Positions 41,881-53,133 of a DNA stretch of 64,000 bases are shown here, one piece after another. Position 1 is the first letter of the stretch. Each line of letters starts with the position of its first letter. The DNA is taken from contig OU862927.1 in NCBI GenBank assembly GCA_917880885.1, positions 22,847,450 through 22,911,449 of the forward strand. The letters run 5' to 3'. The stretch comes from Limnephilus marmoratus (lineage: Eukaryota > Arthropoda > Insecta > Trichoptera > Limnephilidae). Position numbers and translations under genes: made by a program. Below the pieces are notes generated by a model. It did not search any database. It was given only the letters and a program-made list of their open reading frames with translations, and was not told the origin of the DNA.

Positions 41881-43413
41881 CTATGTTTGGGCAATTACAC
41901 TGCAGGGATTGGTTTTTTGTGTGTAAGCAATCATATGAATGACTTTAATGTGCAATTCCTTATCCTGACAATTTGCATGTGGTGAATGTATAAGCATATA
42001 TTTGGTTTTTTTTGCGTTTATAATAATGCCATTGTCGTGGGACCATTTTATTATATTATTTAGGTCTGTTTGTAAAATTTCCTCAATTTTTTGTGGATTT
42101 TTGTCAGCACATATGATGCAAGTATCGTCTGCAAACATGTAGCATTTACAACATTTTATTACGTTTGGTAAACTGTTTACTTGCATAATATAACACGTAG
42201 GTCCCGATATCGATCCCGTAGCTACCCCAGTGTTTGCCAACATTTCATCACTTAAAATTCCGTCAATTTTAACTTTAATTTTTCTATTAAACAGAAAATT
42301 TTTAAAAAATTTATTTAAAGGACCTCTAATACCACATTCCTCCATTGCCCTTAGTAATGTTTCATGGTCCAATGTGTCAAAGGCCTTTTTAAAATCTATA
42401 AAAATTATGCCTACATAATATTTTTCATTCAAATGACAATTTATATGGTCAGTGAATTTAGAAAGTAATTGTGTAGTACTTTTTTGTTTTTGAAATCCGT
42501 ACTGTATGGGATTTATGATTGTATTTTTTTCTATAAAATTTTGTATTTGATTAAAGATAGCCCTTTCAATAATTTTATCAATACACGAGAGAATCGCTAT
42601 TGGTCGATAGTTTGTGAAATCTTTGTGGTTTCCTGATTTATATATAGGTCTGATGATGGATGTTTTAAGTTCGTCAGGCATGATACTTTTACTTACACAA
42701 AGGTTAATTAGTTTAGTCAGTACTGGGATTATATTATCAGCAATTAACTTCAGGTCTTTAATTCTTATTTGGTCATTGCCTTCTGATTTTTTAACATCCA
42801 TATCATTAATAATTTTTTTAACATCTTTTTGTGATACAGGTCTAAATCTCATCGACATAATAGCAGGAGTTGTATACGTGTTACGATCTAGGAATTTTTT
42901 AGTACAATTATGTCTTATGTCTTTTATTTCATTTACGAATGTTGTGGCAAATTTATCGCATAAAAGCTTTGTATCTCCTTGACTTCCCATATGTTGAAGG
43001 ATTATTTTATCTAAATTTTGTTTAGGTTTACCTATTAGATTATTTATTTCGTCCCAGAGTTTCCTCGGGTTGCCGTTTAAGCTATTTATTACGTTTTTAT
43101 GGAACGTGTTTTTAGTAATATTAATATGTTTGTTTGTTTTGTTTCTATATCGCGTATATTCTAAACGAAATACCGGGTTATTTGGGCTATTCCTGCATTT
43201 TCGGTAAAGATAATCTCTTTTTTTAATCATGTTCTTAATTTCTTCAGTAACCCATGGGTTGTTGTGCCTAAGATTATTTTCAAATAATTTTTCTTTTTTC
43301 GAGGACGCATATATATTATCAAAAATATTTTTTAAATTATAGTACAGTTCTGAAGGACATTCAGTTTGTAATAATTTCCCCCAATTTACTAGTTTTAATT
43401 TAGAATATACCAA
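41881..43413 (-). pseudogene. LINE ORF2, linker and reverse transcriptase
   Basis: 510 codons. Linker WVTEEIKNMIKKRDYLYRKC (~53-72); TSIIRPIYKSGNHKDFTNYR (~257-276); NPIQYGFQKQKSTTQLL (~308-324); FIDFKKAFDTLDHETLL with the first catalytic Asp (~345); MFADDTCII (~435). The box normally reading G(V)PQGS is GVATGSISGP here, an unusual change. The frame breaks near 41880 in what should be the KYLG/TYLGL junction and resumes in another phase. Except for that, long and open, so fairly recent. Confidence 0.88.
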
Positions 43414-43488
43414 TTTATTATCAATAATTTCAATTTTTTTATTTAAATCCTATGTAAGTACCTCTTTACCTATTGCAACTCCTGTTAT

Positions 43489-43553
43489 ATAATGGTTGGT
43501 AGAGCTGTTGCCATTAAAGCAGAACGTCCAGTGTTCGAGTCCCAGGGGTGCCA
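43489..43553 (+). pseudogene. tRNA-like sequence or SINE head
   Basis: ATGGTTGGTAGAGC resembles a D-arm/A box; GTGTTCGAGTCCC is a B box with T-loop; GGGGTGCCA would be a 3' acceptor strand. The 5' acceptor partner is not present, so an intact tRNA is unlikely. Confidence 0.5.
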
Positions 43554-44440
43554 AAATCTTTTTCTGATTTCTCTGTTTCCAGATTTTTGATTGAGTTTCG
43601 CTAATTTTGTCTTCATTTAATTAAATATTACAATTTTAGGTTTTACTCATAAAGTTAAAATAAAAATAAAATATTATTTCGCCCAAATTAAACCACTTCT
43701 GAAAATATTCGATTCGCTATGAAATTATTAATTGAATTTCGATTTCGATAAAAAGATTATAAAGTTCTGCTGTGCTCTGATAGGGTCATTTAAATTTCGT
43801 TAATTAATTAATAAAGTAAATTTAATATCTTTTTTAAAGAAACTACATAATAAATGAATTCGAGGAAACATTATCACTCAAAAATTAAAACATTTATAAA
43901 TTGGTATATTCGCTCCGCCGTGAAACTATTAATTGAGTTTCGATTTCGGTAAATAGATTATTAAATTCGGGTTCGCTCTGATAGGGACATTTAAATTGCG
44001 CCAATTAATAAACTAAAAAATTTAACGGATTTTATTTTTTAACTCATGTTAAAAGCAATTAGTTTATCAATTATTATTTTGACCTCAACTATTTTCTGCG
44101 TTTTTAAATTTATTTTATTTATGGGAATCATTGATGGTGAAAATTTCATTGTAAAATTGGGATGAATAACAAATGCGTTAATATTTTAATGGCTTTGTGT
44201 TTGGATATTAAATGGCTCACATTTTTTATATGCACTTTATTGGATTGTGCGAACAAAATCACGGTATTTTAATTAAATTTTGTATAAATTACTATTTTTT
44301 ACTTTGATATGTTACCCATTGTCCTAATTACCCGGAGCGGCATAAAATATACGCTTGATGCGTATTTACTTTTAACCATGAGCACACATTTTATTGTCAC
44401 TTGTTAGTTAAAATGTTATTTTTTATGTGAGTTAGTTTGA
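43554..44440. repeat. Two diverged ~200-bp tandem units
   Basis: Units near 43700-43840 and 43900-44035 share TATTCG..TCCG..GTGAAA-type starts, TTAATTGA-TTTCGATTTCG, GCTCTGATAGGG-CATTTAAAT and CAATTAAT. No coding seen; 44040-44440 is unassigned. Confidence 0.6.
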
Positions 44441-44832
44441 CGGCCGGCGTAGTCCAGCGGTAGGCTCTTGACTAGCACTCCGAAGGTCGTGGGATCGAAT
44501 CCCGGCGTGGCAAATAAATTTTATTTGATTAATTTGTGTTATTTCATAATTTATTCATTTGAAATAATATATAGTATATTTGCGGCACGTTCCAGAGTGG
44601 AAAATACTCTCAGTATCGTCAAGACCACCATTCAGAATTGAAACGTTGCTTGAAAAGGCGTTTGTTGTGTTTTGTGACAAGCTCGCTTCGCTACCTACCT
44701 CTTCCCATCTCCTTCCTTTCCCCATTACCTTAAGCCTCTTAACATACCCCAATTGGGGATGCCATAGTCCTTCTGACTCCAGACGAGAGCAGTTGGGACT
44801 CTTGTGCGATATACATGTAAAAAAAAAGTAAT
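44441..44832 (+). mobile_element. SINE-A, near full-length copy
   Basis: GGCGTAGTCCAGCGGTAGG, B-box GGATCGAATCCCGG, body, and CATGTAAAAAAAAA end. Internal deletions are visible in the GTATCG...AAGACCACC and CCTACC stretches. Confidence 0.85.
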
Positions 44833-45479
44833 GTTTCTACTAGTGATACGATAGTCTGATTCGTAGCTATTCCTACGCATTCCGTTCTCATCCGCCTGAG
44901 CACGTCACTTCCGAGTGCGTGAACTGCGTGGCTGCGTAGATACTACACCGGTGTACACCATCATATCGGGCCAAAAAGTAGGTTAGTTCTCAATAATTAT
45001 AGTGTTAAAATTAATAACTAACTACCATTGCCCTCTGTGGAATAAAAAGCATGACAAGCTGGTTCGGCACTTGGCTAAACCCCCTTAGTGTCGTTTTTAT
45101 GAACTGATCATCCTACGGTAAAACAGATTTTTAGACTATAATGTCATTTCTTAGACGACAGCTGCATGTTGGTTTTCATTAGCGCATGTATTAGTTTTTA
45201 CCATCTTTATAAATACAATGGGATACTTCAATTCGATCTCTTTTACTCTAATCAGCCAGCGACCTAAGAATAGAAAGATATGGGACCGAGCCGGGTAGAT
45301 CAAATTCAGTGTAAGAGTAGCGGTAAAAAATTTTCAAAGGAACTTCTAAATAAAATTGGAATACTTATTTTGAAAGCGAATTTATTGAATAAGACCTTAT
45401 AAATTAAACAAATCAGCCAGCCTAATATACCCTCGCTGCGTTGTAAAACTGCACTACACCGTGAATGATATAATCTGAA
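44833..45479. other. No recognised feature
   Basis: No supported ORF; a minus-strand 68-codon frame at 45306-45512 lacks motifs. Confidence 0.4.
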
Positions 45480-46575
45480 CGGTTCAATATTAATCATCAA
45501 AACAGAAGTCAAATATTTGGGAGTGACATTGGACTCTAAGCTTATTTTTGATACTCAAAGACTAGTCACATCAAAGGCCTTGAAAATGTTAGGATACATT
45601 CTTAGGACATGTAATAAATTCAATAACTTTAGAACAATGAAAATCCTGTATTTTGCTTATGTCCGCAGCTTACTAGAATACGCGTCACAAGTTTGGAACC
45701 CGCAATACAAATCATGTGTGGAAAATCTAGAACGTGTTCAAAATCGTTTTTTACGATACTTAGATTTCCGCAGCTACCGCACACACCTAAATCACCAAGA
45801 TTCAGTCGCGTACTTCAATATACTATCATTAGAAGTTTGAAGAAGCTCGGCCGATGTGCTCTTACTACAAAAAATAGCCAGATCTTTTTTTTTTTTTTTA
45901 CATGAGCTCCACACAGGAGGCCTTGAGGAAAATAATTTCCCTCAGGGCCTATGTCATCTTTGAGGATGCTGTGTGGAGGGTTTTTTTTTAAGGAAAGGAA
46001 GGAGAGGAGAGTTCTGGGAAGGAAAAGGGTTTAAGGGGTGGGTAGGAATCTGGGGTTCAGTATGTCCTGGTCATCCGCCTCCAAGACCTAGACAAACCTC
46101 ACACCCCATGAACCCGGGCACCCCTGCTAAATCACCAAACGTAGCGAACCACTTGGGGTGACCTATGGCAGAGGTGTTGGTTATCCAATAAAGGTTCCCG
46201 GGGCGGCGGTACCCATTCCCGCCTCCCAAATTGATCCGTCGTAGATTGCCCAGAACTCTTGCAACGAATAAGATACGAGGTCCTAACAGACGAAAAGATC
46301 TTAGCCTTCCCCGGTGCAACACTAATTCGAAGCATAACTCTTTCATCTATCGTGCACCCAACACTTTCAACACACACAGACGCTCTCTCGATACTTTACA
46401 ATAACAACAACTATAGATACCCTTTAACAACCACCACCCTATGAACTTCTTTTTTTCTCTTTTAATTTTCTTCCTCAACTTAACCGATCCCCCCCATCTT
46501 AACCCCTCCCTATTCCCACCTAAATAACTTGCCGGTTTCCAGCTTTACAATAAAAAAGTGTAACTTCATAATGTG
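45480..46575 (+). pseudogene. LINE C-terminal fragment split by SINE-B
   Basis: 45490-45840 reads VKYLGVTLDSKLIFDTQRL, RSLLEYASQVWNP and NLERVQNRFLRYLDFRSY. After the SINE-B the coding-like text resumes at 46232 (RCNTNSKHNSFIYRAPNTFN). The 3' end near 46560 has an AATAAA-type tail. GATC is repeated at the two SINE borders. Confidence 0.8.
45885..46231 (-). mobile_element. SINE-B, complete short-subfamily copy
   Basis: Minus strand from GGAGGCGGGAATGGGTACCG to the compound hairpin and CATGTAAAAAAAAAAAA. Because the LINE coding is recognisable on both sides, the borders are well fixed. Confidence 0.88.
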
Positions 46576-46629
46576 ATTGTAAAAATAAATACGGAATAGT
46601 TGTTTTATACGGGGTGTGTTTTATTGATT

Positions 46630-47030
46630 ACCAGCTGGTACCCGGCATGCGTTGCAATGCCATTTAAATAAATAAAAAAAATCTGACTTCATTTCCCTTC
46701 CCATGTTTCGCGTCCCCGTTCCCCTCTCGCGACCCCTTCCATTCCACATTCCCCGAGTTACCCCTCCATCGTCACCCCTCCCGCGAACCCCTCCTCCTTC
46801 GTTACCCCCCCCCTCTTCCTTCCCTCACTGCAACGAAAATATATGAAATACACACTTTTTCATTTACACAAATTTCTTAACGCCAAAGCTTACCATTATA
46901 TACCCTACCCTATAACTTGCGGGCTTGCGCACAACAAATCACCAAAGTTTCATGGTAATCGGATGAACGGTATTGCAGCGCATAAAATACGAACAAACAA
47001 ATATTGATTTTTATACATATATAATAATAA
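46630..47030 (-). mobile_element. Helitron-like element with C/T tract
   Basis: On plus it starts ACCAGCTGGTACCCGGCATG, the complement of a CTGGT terminus, with a pyrimidine-rich stretch 46690-46830. The other end, near TATACATATATAATAATA, lacks a clean TC. Confidence 0.6.
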
Positions 47031-48611
47031 TAATTTTTATTTTAGTAATTTGTACATTGAAGTTTACAAATTTAATATAAGATGACCTAAGTCCTGATTG
47101 AACTCACTGTGCCACTGAAGATGAAGTTATACGTGAAGTCCTATTTAGATACTATTTTGATTAATATTTACGACGAATCGGCTTACAGTATGAACATGAA
47201 AAATATGCTATGTATAAATCGAAGCTTTTAGTAGCTTTTCTTTGTATTGGAATTACAATAAAATTTTTATTTACGTAACAAAAAATATAAGCGTAAACCA
47301 CCAAAAAAAAATTTTTTCATGACATAACTATGAAACAATTTTTTAAAAATACCCCTTTATGGCTAAGACTATTTTTGAGGTTTTCCATGTTCTAACTTTT
47401 TTTCGTTCTTATAAAATTATGCACAAAATAAATAAAACCCACTTTTTCGCTTCAGGCATGAGATTCGAAATATTTCTAGCGTTTGTATTCTTCTGAACGG
47501 TCATATGATAATAATGATTGTTCGAGTGATATTTAAAAATTTCAGAATGTGCAATTCACATCCGGTAGAAGTGTAACTAGAAAGTCGCTAGATGTCGCTT
47601 TCTTTTATTTTGTCTGTTTATTTTAAAGTGGTTTGAAGATTGGATATTGATTTTACAAAAATAAAAATGTTTATTTTTTTGGTTTTTTGAGATTCAAACA
47701 TCCGTTCGCTGGATGCCTCTCTGGGCGCTGAGAGTCAGGCGCTTTATGATTTTTTTCATATAATATAATAGTTGTGAATTTACCGCATTATATTAGAACC
47801 AAGGACCGACCAAATAAAATAAAAAAAATTGTGGCGCACTTCCGTTTCTAAAAATCTGAGGTACCCTATTCACATTTGATCGGCAGAGTTATCATGGTGA
47901 AAGCTACAGGCACAGAAGGTTTGTTTCGGTTAACATAACTAATCCCATTGTTCGAAATCGGCCCTAAATGTGGAAAACAAAAGGGCCTTTATATTTATAT
48001 TGCTGGGCTGGAACCAGATTTGAAGGGAAATGCGTCGCTGATCACGCGCAACGTAATGTTGGTCTACTTTTTTCGTAAAAAATAGTACGCTACGCTTGAT
48101 TCGTTTAGAATGGCCTTTGTAAAATGGCTTTGTGCAATTTCAACTCCATCGATAAATTTTATAGGTGGTTCAAAATTCAATTAAGGAATCAAGATCATAA
48201 TAAGGTATTAAATTGTTTGATGTGACAATATCTCATTGAAAGTTTTTTACTAATGATTACTAAATACGAGTCTTAGATCGATGATGTCATCAGTTAGAAC
48301 CCCTTAGGGGCCAAGGGGGCACCGGTGTCCCCTATGAAATTTCAAAAACAAAAACTTTTTATATGCGATTTTGACCCTTATGTATAAAGAAACTGTATGA
48401 AAACAAGGTCAAAATCGCTTGCGCCAAATATCCCTATAGGTAGGGTAAAAGATTTCATTCATATGGCAACTCTAGAATGTTTGTAATTATCTTATCTGTG
48501 ACTTCAGACCACTGTCAAAACAAAAAGTCGTGAGTTTTTCAAATGTATTTGTTTATTATACCTTTGAAGTGTGTTTTTTCACGTAGGATGTCTATTCAGG
48601 TTTATATAAAA
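47031..48611. other. No recognised feature; 1.6 kb
   Basis: AT-rich with no open frame of note. A palindromic ACCCCTTAGGGGCCAAGGGG-type string is at 48299-48318. Nothing can be assigned. Confidence 0.4.
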
Positions 48612-49691
48612 ACCAGCTGACCCGACGAACTTCGTACCGCCTCAGAATCAATAACTGTTGAATTAAATTAATATTTTTTATTAAGTTAAAAATTACACAA
48701 TGAAGCAATTATCGATGCCCAATTGTCCGTGTATTTTTTGTCAGTATCATAGATGGCGTTGTGTACAGATTTATATTTTTGTGATTTTCTTACGATTCCA
48801 CTTACGGGAATTTTTTAAAGGAAGCGGGAACCGGTGCCGCCGCCCGGGAATCATTTATTGGATAACCAACACCTCTGCCATAGATCACCCCAAGTGGTTC
48901 GCTACGTTTGGTGATTTAGCAGGGTTGCCCGGGTTCATGGGGTGACTTTTGTGCGGGTCTTGGTGGCGGATGCGTCTGCCCACCTGCTGCGTGGCGGGCC
49001 GAACCGAGAGATACTGAAGTAGGCCTTTTGACCTTTCCAACCGGATTCTCTCGACCAATGGGTCGAAAGAGTCCGACTGGAAAGGTCAAGGTTAAAGTTT
49101 AATTCCAGTCAAGTTGGAGGGATGGATTCACTCCAGAATACACTGACCTCCAGATTCCTACCCACCCCTCTTGCCTTTTTCCTTCTCAGAACTTCCTATC
49201 CTACCCTTCCTCCACACAGCATCCCCTAGATGACATAGGTCCTGAGTGTATTTCAGAGATTTATTATTATTGTATTTTTTCTTTGGAGGGGTGCAAAGAC
49301 ACACGTTCACCGTTTGTCTCATTTTCGGCTATTGCCATTTAGTGTGTAAGAAAGTGGGGCAGCATTGTATGATTAAGAACAAAAGCAAAACAATCAGCGC
49401 ATTGAAGTTTGACGTTTTTGAATTTTTGGAATTCATGTACAGTTAAATATTATACCTATCACAATATTGCTGCAGTTCTTTCAAAATATGAGAATTCGTT
49501 CCATACAAAATGTACGAAAAAATTAATTTTCTTCATAACTTTCTTTTTCGTGAATTTTTGCGATGTTTTAATAGTTATTCTGTTATCCGGGGCGGAGACA
49601 AATCCAACAAATCAAAGATCATCAAAATCCGTCCAGCCGATCTCTAGTTATAAATAGTGTAACTAACCCGACTTTGTTTTATATATTAAGA
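48612..49691 (-). mobile_element. Helitron-like element carrying SINE-B, sister of 37776-39577
   Basis: Minus strand: A|TCTTAATATATAAAACAAAG ... CGTCGGGTCAGCTGGT|T, canonical A/T flanks. Both this and the 37.8-kb copy hold SINE-B in antisense at the same internal position, so the SINE was inside before the Helitron spread. Confidence 0.85.
48818..49245 (+). mobile_element. SINE-B inside the Helitron
   Basis: GGAAGCGGGAACCGGTGCCG, CCACCTGCTGCGTGGCGGGC and CCACACAGCATCCCCTAGAT. The terminal hairpin and A-tail are absent. Confidence 0.8.
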
Positions 49692-49814
49692 TAACAACAT
49701 CAGTTCATTTTCATATTTATATGGATATTTAAGCAAAATTCGGGAAGCAAAATTATCGTGCCCTTTTTTCAAATTAGGCCATGCCCTTGGCTACCCAGGG
49801 GTTATAATATAATA

Positions 49815-49985
49815 ATAATAACGTTTTATTTGTATAGCACAGTATTGTGTCGTTCTACTTCAAGTGCGCTTAACTATAATAAATTTTAAAAAATAATCCT
49901 ACAGTGCTTCTAACGAGTCCATTACAAATATTGTTAAAGTAATGTGAAATAAAGAATATACAGTATTTGGTTGGGCGTTTACACA
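49815..49985 (-). repeat. Dispersed repeat shared with 16020-16190
   Basis: CAAGTGCGCTTAACTATAAT and AAAGAATATACAGTATTTGG are the inverse of the 16-kb copy. Confidence 0.6.
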
Positions 49986-50460
49986 ATACATAGCTACACT
50001 TAACAACACACATCCTCATTATTCTACATATATCATAGACTCTGTGCTTGTAGCTTGGTTGTCTTATATTCCTTTCCTATCCATCCCTATCACGTTCCTT
50101 ATCCCCATCCTATCCCATCCCTTTGTACCTGTTATTTCGTTACCATAACAAATCAGTGTCGTCAATCGAAACTCGCCGCGTAAGCATATAATTTTCCGAT
50201 CCCCGCATCCTCAAACTTAATCCGCATACCGCAAAGTATATAAGTGCATGAATAAACCAGCCAAGATAGCAGAATGTCACAAGTTACCGCAGTAAGTCCC
50301 TTCCTTCCTTTCCTTTAAGTGCATTCTTTCTACTTTTACAGTGGTCTTTCACACACCTATATTTCAAAAAACATTCAAGGTCCTTCGACATCTGCATCCG
50401 CACTTAAACCACACATCATTCATTCATGGTCACAATAATAATAGACAAGACTCAATTACA
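49986..50460. other. No recognised feature
   Basis: CT-rich around 50060-50150; no supported ORF. Confidence 0.35.
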
Positions 50461-50811
50461 TTGAGCGAGTTTACAAGTTACTATCTACTGAGTTCAAAAG
50501 CGTGTGAATCGGCGAGTGAGATTGTCATGATGACACACAAAACTGTCCACTCGCTCAATAGCGAACTACCTAACGACTAACGACGCGACACCTGCGTGAA
50601 CTAATTCTGTGAGATGTTTAACAGTCGAAATCAGCTGTTTATTGCCCGCCATATTGAAAACATGATTGAACCAATCACGACTAAGCAAGTAAAGTTGACG
50701 ACCTTTCAACATTTTTCAACAATCTGCTAGTTAGCGAGTAATACGATTACACTGAGCTAGTTTATTAAAAGATAGTGAATTTCCTAGATAGTAGCTTGTA
50801 AACTCGCTCAA
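50461..50811. mobile_element. MITE-like element, 27-bp inverted repeats
   Basis: TTGAGCGAGTTTACAAGTTA (50461) is mirrored by AGCTTGTAAACTCGCTCAA ending at 50811. A second partial copy of the end sits inside (CTGAGCTAGTTTATTAAAAG at 50753). Target duplication unresolved. Confidence 0.65.
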
Positions 50812-51365
50812 TATTATTGAGGCTTTAGACCCTTTCTTTCTATATGAAAAAGAAAAGCGTCATGCCTCTTTTCCTTTAAAATGTGTCCTACGAAAGGAAT
50901 TGAAGGTTTACCGTTGAACCAGATAAATTGCAACGCTATCTGTAGGGTGTGAATGCTTTAAGTACTATTGCGTGACAAAATATCTACATCCTTAAGAGAA
51001 TGATCTCAAGGTGGAAATAATATCACTATTTGTAAAACCCCACATCCGTATTTCGTTCGTAAAAAACATAATTATTAAAATCATTATTGGAAACCTTCAG
51101 GCATAAAATAATGTGACTGTTTGCATTAATTTAACAATGATGTCAATAAATCAGCGGAAGAAATAATATTCCAACGGTTGACCATTACGTTTATCACGCA
51201 TACTTCTTTATTCTACTTCTTTAGTCATAATTTATCCACTCATTTATTTGATGACCTTCCTAACAGAATGAATACCTCCTTCCTTAGAAGAACTCTATAG
51301 CTCTAAGAGTACAGTATCAAGACCCGACGAGTTCAAAACGATAATTATTATAAGTAATTATTATT
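50812..51365. other. No recognised feature
   Basis: AT-rich, no supported ORF. Confidence 0.4.
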
Positions 51366-51433
51366 ATGCTTTTGAATGTAGCTATAACTTTGAGGTTATC
51401 CATTATAGATAAATGAATTTATATTTGAGTAAA

Positions 51434-51471
51434 TCCGACCGGTTTCAGAACGACCGTTCCGTCTTCAGGGA
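51434..51471 (-). ncRNA. Hammerhead ribozyme motif, left terminus
   Basis: Minus strand: TCC, CTGAAGA, GAACG(GT)CGTTC stem, GAA, ACCGGT, C, GGA. Stem I TCC:GGA, the cleavage triplet GUC, core complete. ACCGGT is self-complementary. Confidence 0.75.
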
Positions 51472-51625
51472 AAATGTATACTGATTTGACAGTTTTGAAA
51501 TATAGATGGGAACAATGTATTATTATGGTAGGGATGGAGCTGATGCTAGGTATTAATTAAGAGTGGGTGGGTAGGGGAACATATCCATGATTGGGCTATA
51601 AGACATAAATTATGAAGACCATAAA

Positions 51626-51877
51626 TTGACTAATTCCGGAATATGTAAACTCAAATGTAATGATTGTCTGTCATTTTATATTGGAAAAACAACTCGTTAT
51701 TTTGAAATCAGAATCAAAGAACATTTAAGGTGTCTTAACAATAATAATTTTTCTGAGTTCGCTAACCATGTAATTGAAAATAACCATAGTTTTGAAAAAA
51801 ATGCGGATATAAATATTCTTCATATTAATCATAAAGGAAAACGTTTAAATATCTTAGAAGCCTTGGAAATAAAATAA
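51626..51877 (+). CDS. GIY-YIG endonuclease domain of Penelope-like element
   Basis: 83 codons. CKLKCNDCLSFYIGKTTRYF begins the domain: the FYIG part stands for the YIG motif, and R in RIKEHL is the usual next conserved block. NHVIENNHSF and LEALEIK are typical for Penelope-like endonucleases. The GIY half reads as 'GICKLKC'. In full elements this domain sits at the C-terminus of a ~700-900-residue RT protein; here only the domain is left and no obvious start beyond the first Met is supported. Possibly a remnant rather than a translated gene. Confidence 0.75.
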   Translation: MTNSGICKLKCNDCLSFYIGKTTRYFEIRIKEHLRCLNNNNFSEFANHVIENNHSFEKNADINILHINHKGKRLNILEALEIK

Positions 51878-52058
51878 TCCCTTAAAAATAATCAATCTAT
51901 TATTTATCAACAAACAAAAAATATTGTCTTATAGCCCAATCATGGATATGTTCCCCTACCCACCCACTCTTCATTAATACCTAGCAACAGCTCCACCTCT
52001 ACCATAATAATACATTGTTCCCATCCATATTTCAAAACTGTCAAATCAGTATACATTT

Positions 52059-52096
52059 GCCCTGAAGAAGGAACGGTCGTTCTGAAACCGGTCCGA
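52059..52096 (+). ncRNA. Hammerhead ribozyme motif, right terminus, stem I weakened
   Basis: GCC, CTGAAGA, GAACG(GT)CGTTC stem, GAA, ACCGGT, C, CGA. Core intact, but stem I (GCC against CGA) does not pair, unlike its left-hand twin. Confidence 0.6.
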
Positions 52097-52150
52097 TTTA
52101 CTAAAATATAAAAGTGGTTCAAACAAAGTTAAATTCTTTCATTTAATTAA

Positions 52151-52328
52151 TATTAGCCTGAAACACTTATCTACATTGAAAAAATCTCCCGAGAAAAGAT
52201 ACATGCCGCCGACGGGACGGGACGGGACGAGACTCGAATCAGAAGGACGCGGGTTCGAGTCCCGTCGGCGGCATGTATCTCTTCTCGGGAGATTTTTTCA
52301 ATGTAGATATGAGTGTTTCAGGCTAATA
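52151..52328. repeat. 178-bp hairpin with a tRNA-like centre
   Basis: The arms 52151-52218 and 52259-52328 are near-perfect complements (TTAGCCTGAAACAC / GTGTTTCAGGCTAA; GCCGCCGACGGGAC / GTCCCGTCGGCGGC). The right side has a T-arm-like GCGGGTTCGAGTCCCGT and 3' acceptor-like CGGCGGCA. The position of a D-arm is taken by GGGAC repeats. Confidence 0.85.
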
Positions 52329-52654
52329 AATTATTACTTAATAATTGTTACCCTTTGTGCTATGCGTAAAAATCTTGTCTTAAACATTAATTTATCAATT
52401 AAAAAATAATAATTATTATATTTTGAATTCATTCGGTGTTTTACTTGTAAGGAAGATAAATTATATTTAATTTACCTACCTAAAGAATGTTAGAAATGTG
52501 ATTTATACCGATTTGAAAGATAACTGTTGTCGCCATTTTACAAATAACCTCCCAACTCCAAATGTATCAAAAAACAATGGGGTGATTCAATTATAAATAT
52601 CTTGGAGTATTTTTTTTTAACATGTTACCAGAAATTTTAAGATTTTACGTTGCT
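52329..52654. other. No recognised feature
   Basis: AT-rich spacer; no supported ORF. Confidence 0.4.
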
Positions 52655-52965
52655 ACACACAGGAGGCCCTAAGGAAAATAATTCCCCCCACGGCCTGTGT
52701 CATCTTTAGAGATACTGTGTGGAGGGTCTTTTTAGGAAATGAAGGAGTGGAAGTTCGTGGGAAGGAATAGGTACGAGGCATCGTTTGGAATCTGGAGTTC
52801 AGTGTATCCAGGAGTGATTGACGTAAGAATCCAAACCTCCTACTGGGGTGCAAGGCGGAGGGTCGATAAAATCCTGCAGAAGAGGTACAAAGGTCTCCAT
52901 TAACCAGTGCCGGTGGGCAGACGCATCCGCCGCCGAGACTCGGGCAAACCTCACCCCAAAACTTA
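52655..52965 (-). mobile_element. SINE-B, long-subfamily copy without head
   Basis: CTACACACAGGAGGCCCTAA and CTGTGTGGAGGGTC mark the 3' end; GTGGGCAGACGCATCCGCCG marks the middle. The tail T-run lies further left at 52611-52620 after unrelated bases. Confidence 0.8.
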
Positions 52966-53133
52966 CCTAAAATATAAGCTAAATACGCTGAATACGCATA
53001 CTATATCATAAATAAAGAAATACCCAAAGCACACAAGTGTAGCATTATTAATGTGATACATCTTATATATCACAATATACGAAAATTTTACAATGTATAT
53101 TGTATCATATTTTCTGTAAATTATTTTTCTTAA

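Larger units (their letters stand above)
40965..43440 (-). mobile_element. LINE (Jockey/CR1-like), 5'-truncated
   Basis: On the minus strand it begins in the linker before RT and ends in a 3' untranslated region with A-rich end at about 40965 (T-run 40963-40980). The C-terminal coding continues beyond the two main frames to ~41290 (AELFIINKSQNVYGDRTKRH then LPENIKNEI). Confidence 0.85.
51366..52135 (+). mobile_element. Compact Penelope-like unit with inverted hammerhead termini
   Basis: Arms 51434-51604 and 51930-52096 are inverted complements (CATATCCATGATTGGGCTAT against ATAGCCCAATCATGGATATG). Between them lies one GIY-YIG frame. Each arm carries a hammerhead core pointing outward. A second copy is at 61880-62410. 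No reverse transcriptase is present, so it would need an autonomous Penelope-like element. Confidence 0.8.

Noticed and set aside
52190..52280. Possible tRNA gene with GGTTCGAGTCCC
   Set aside because: Only the T-arm and acceptor are tRNA-like; the D-arm region is GGGAC repeats and the whole lies in a hairpin.
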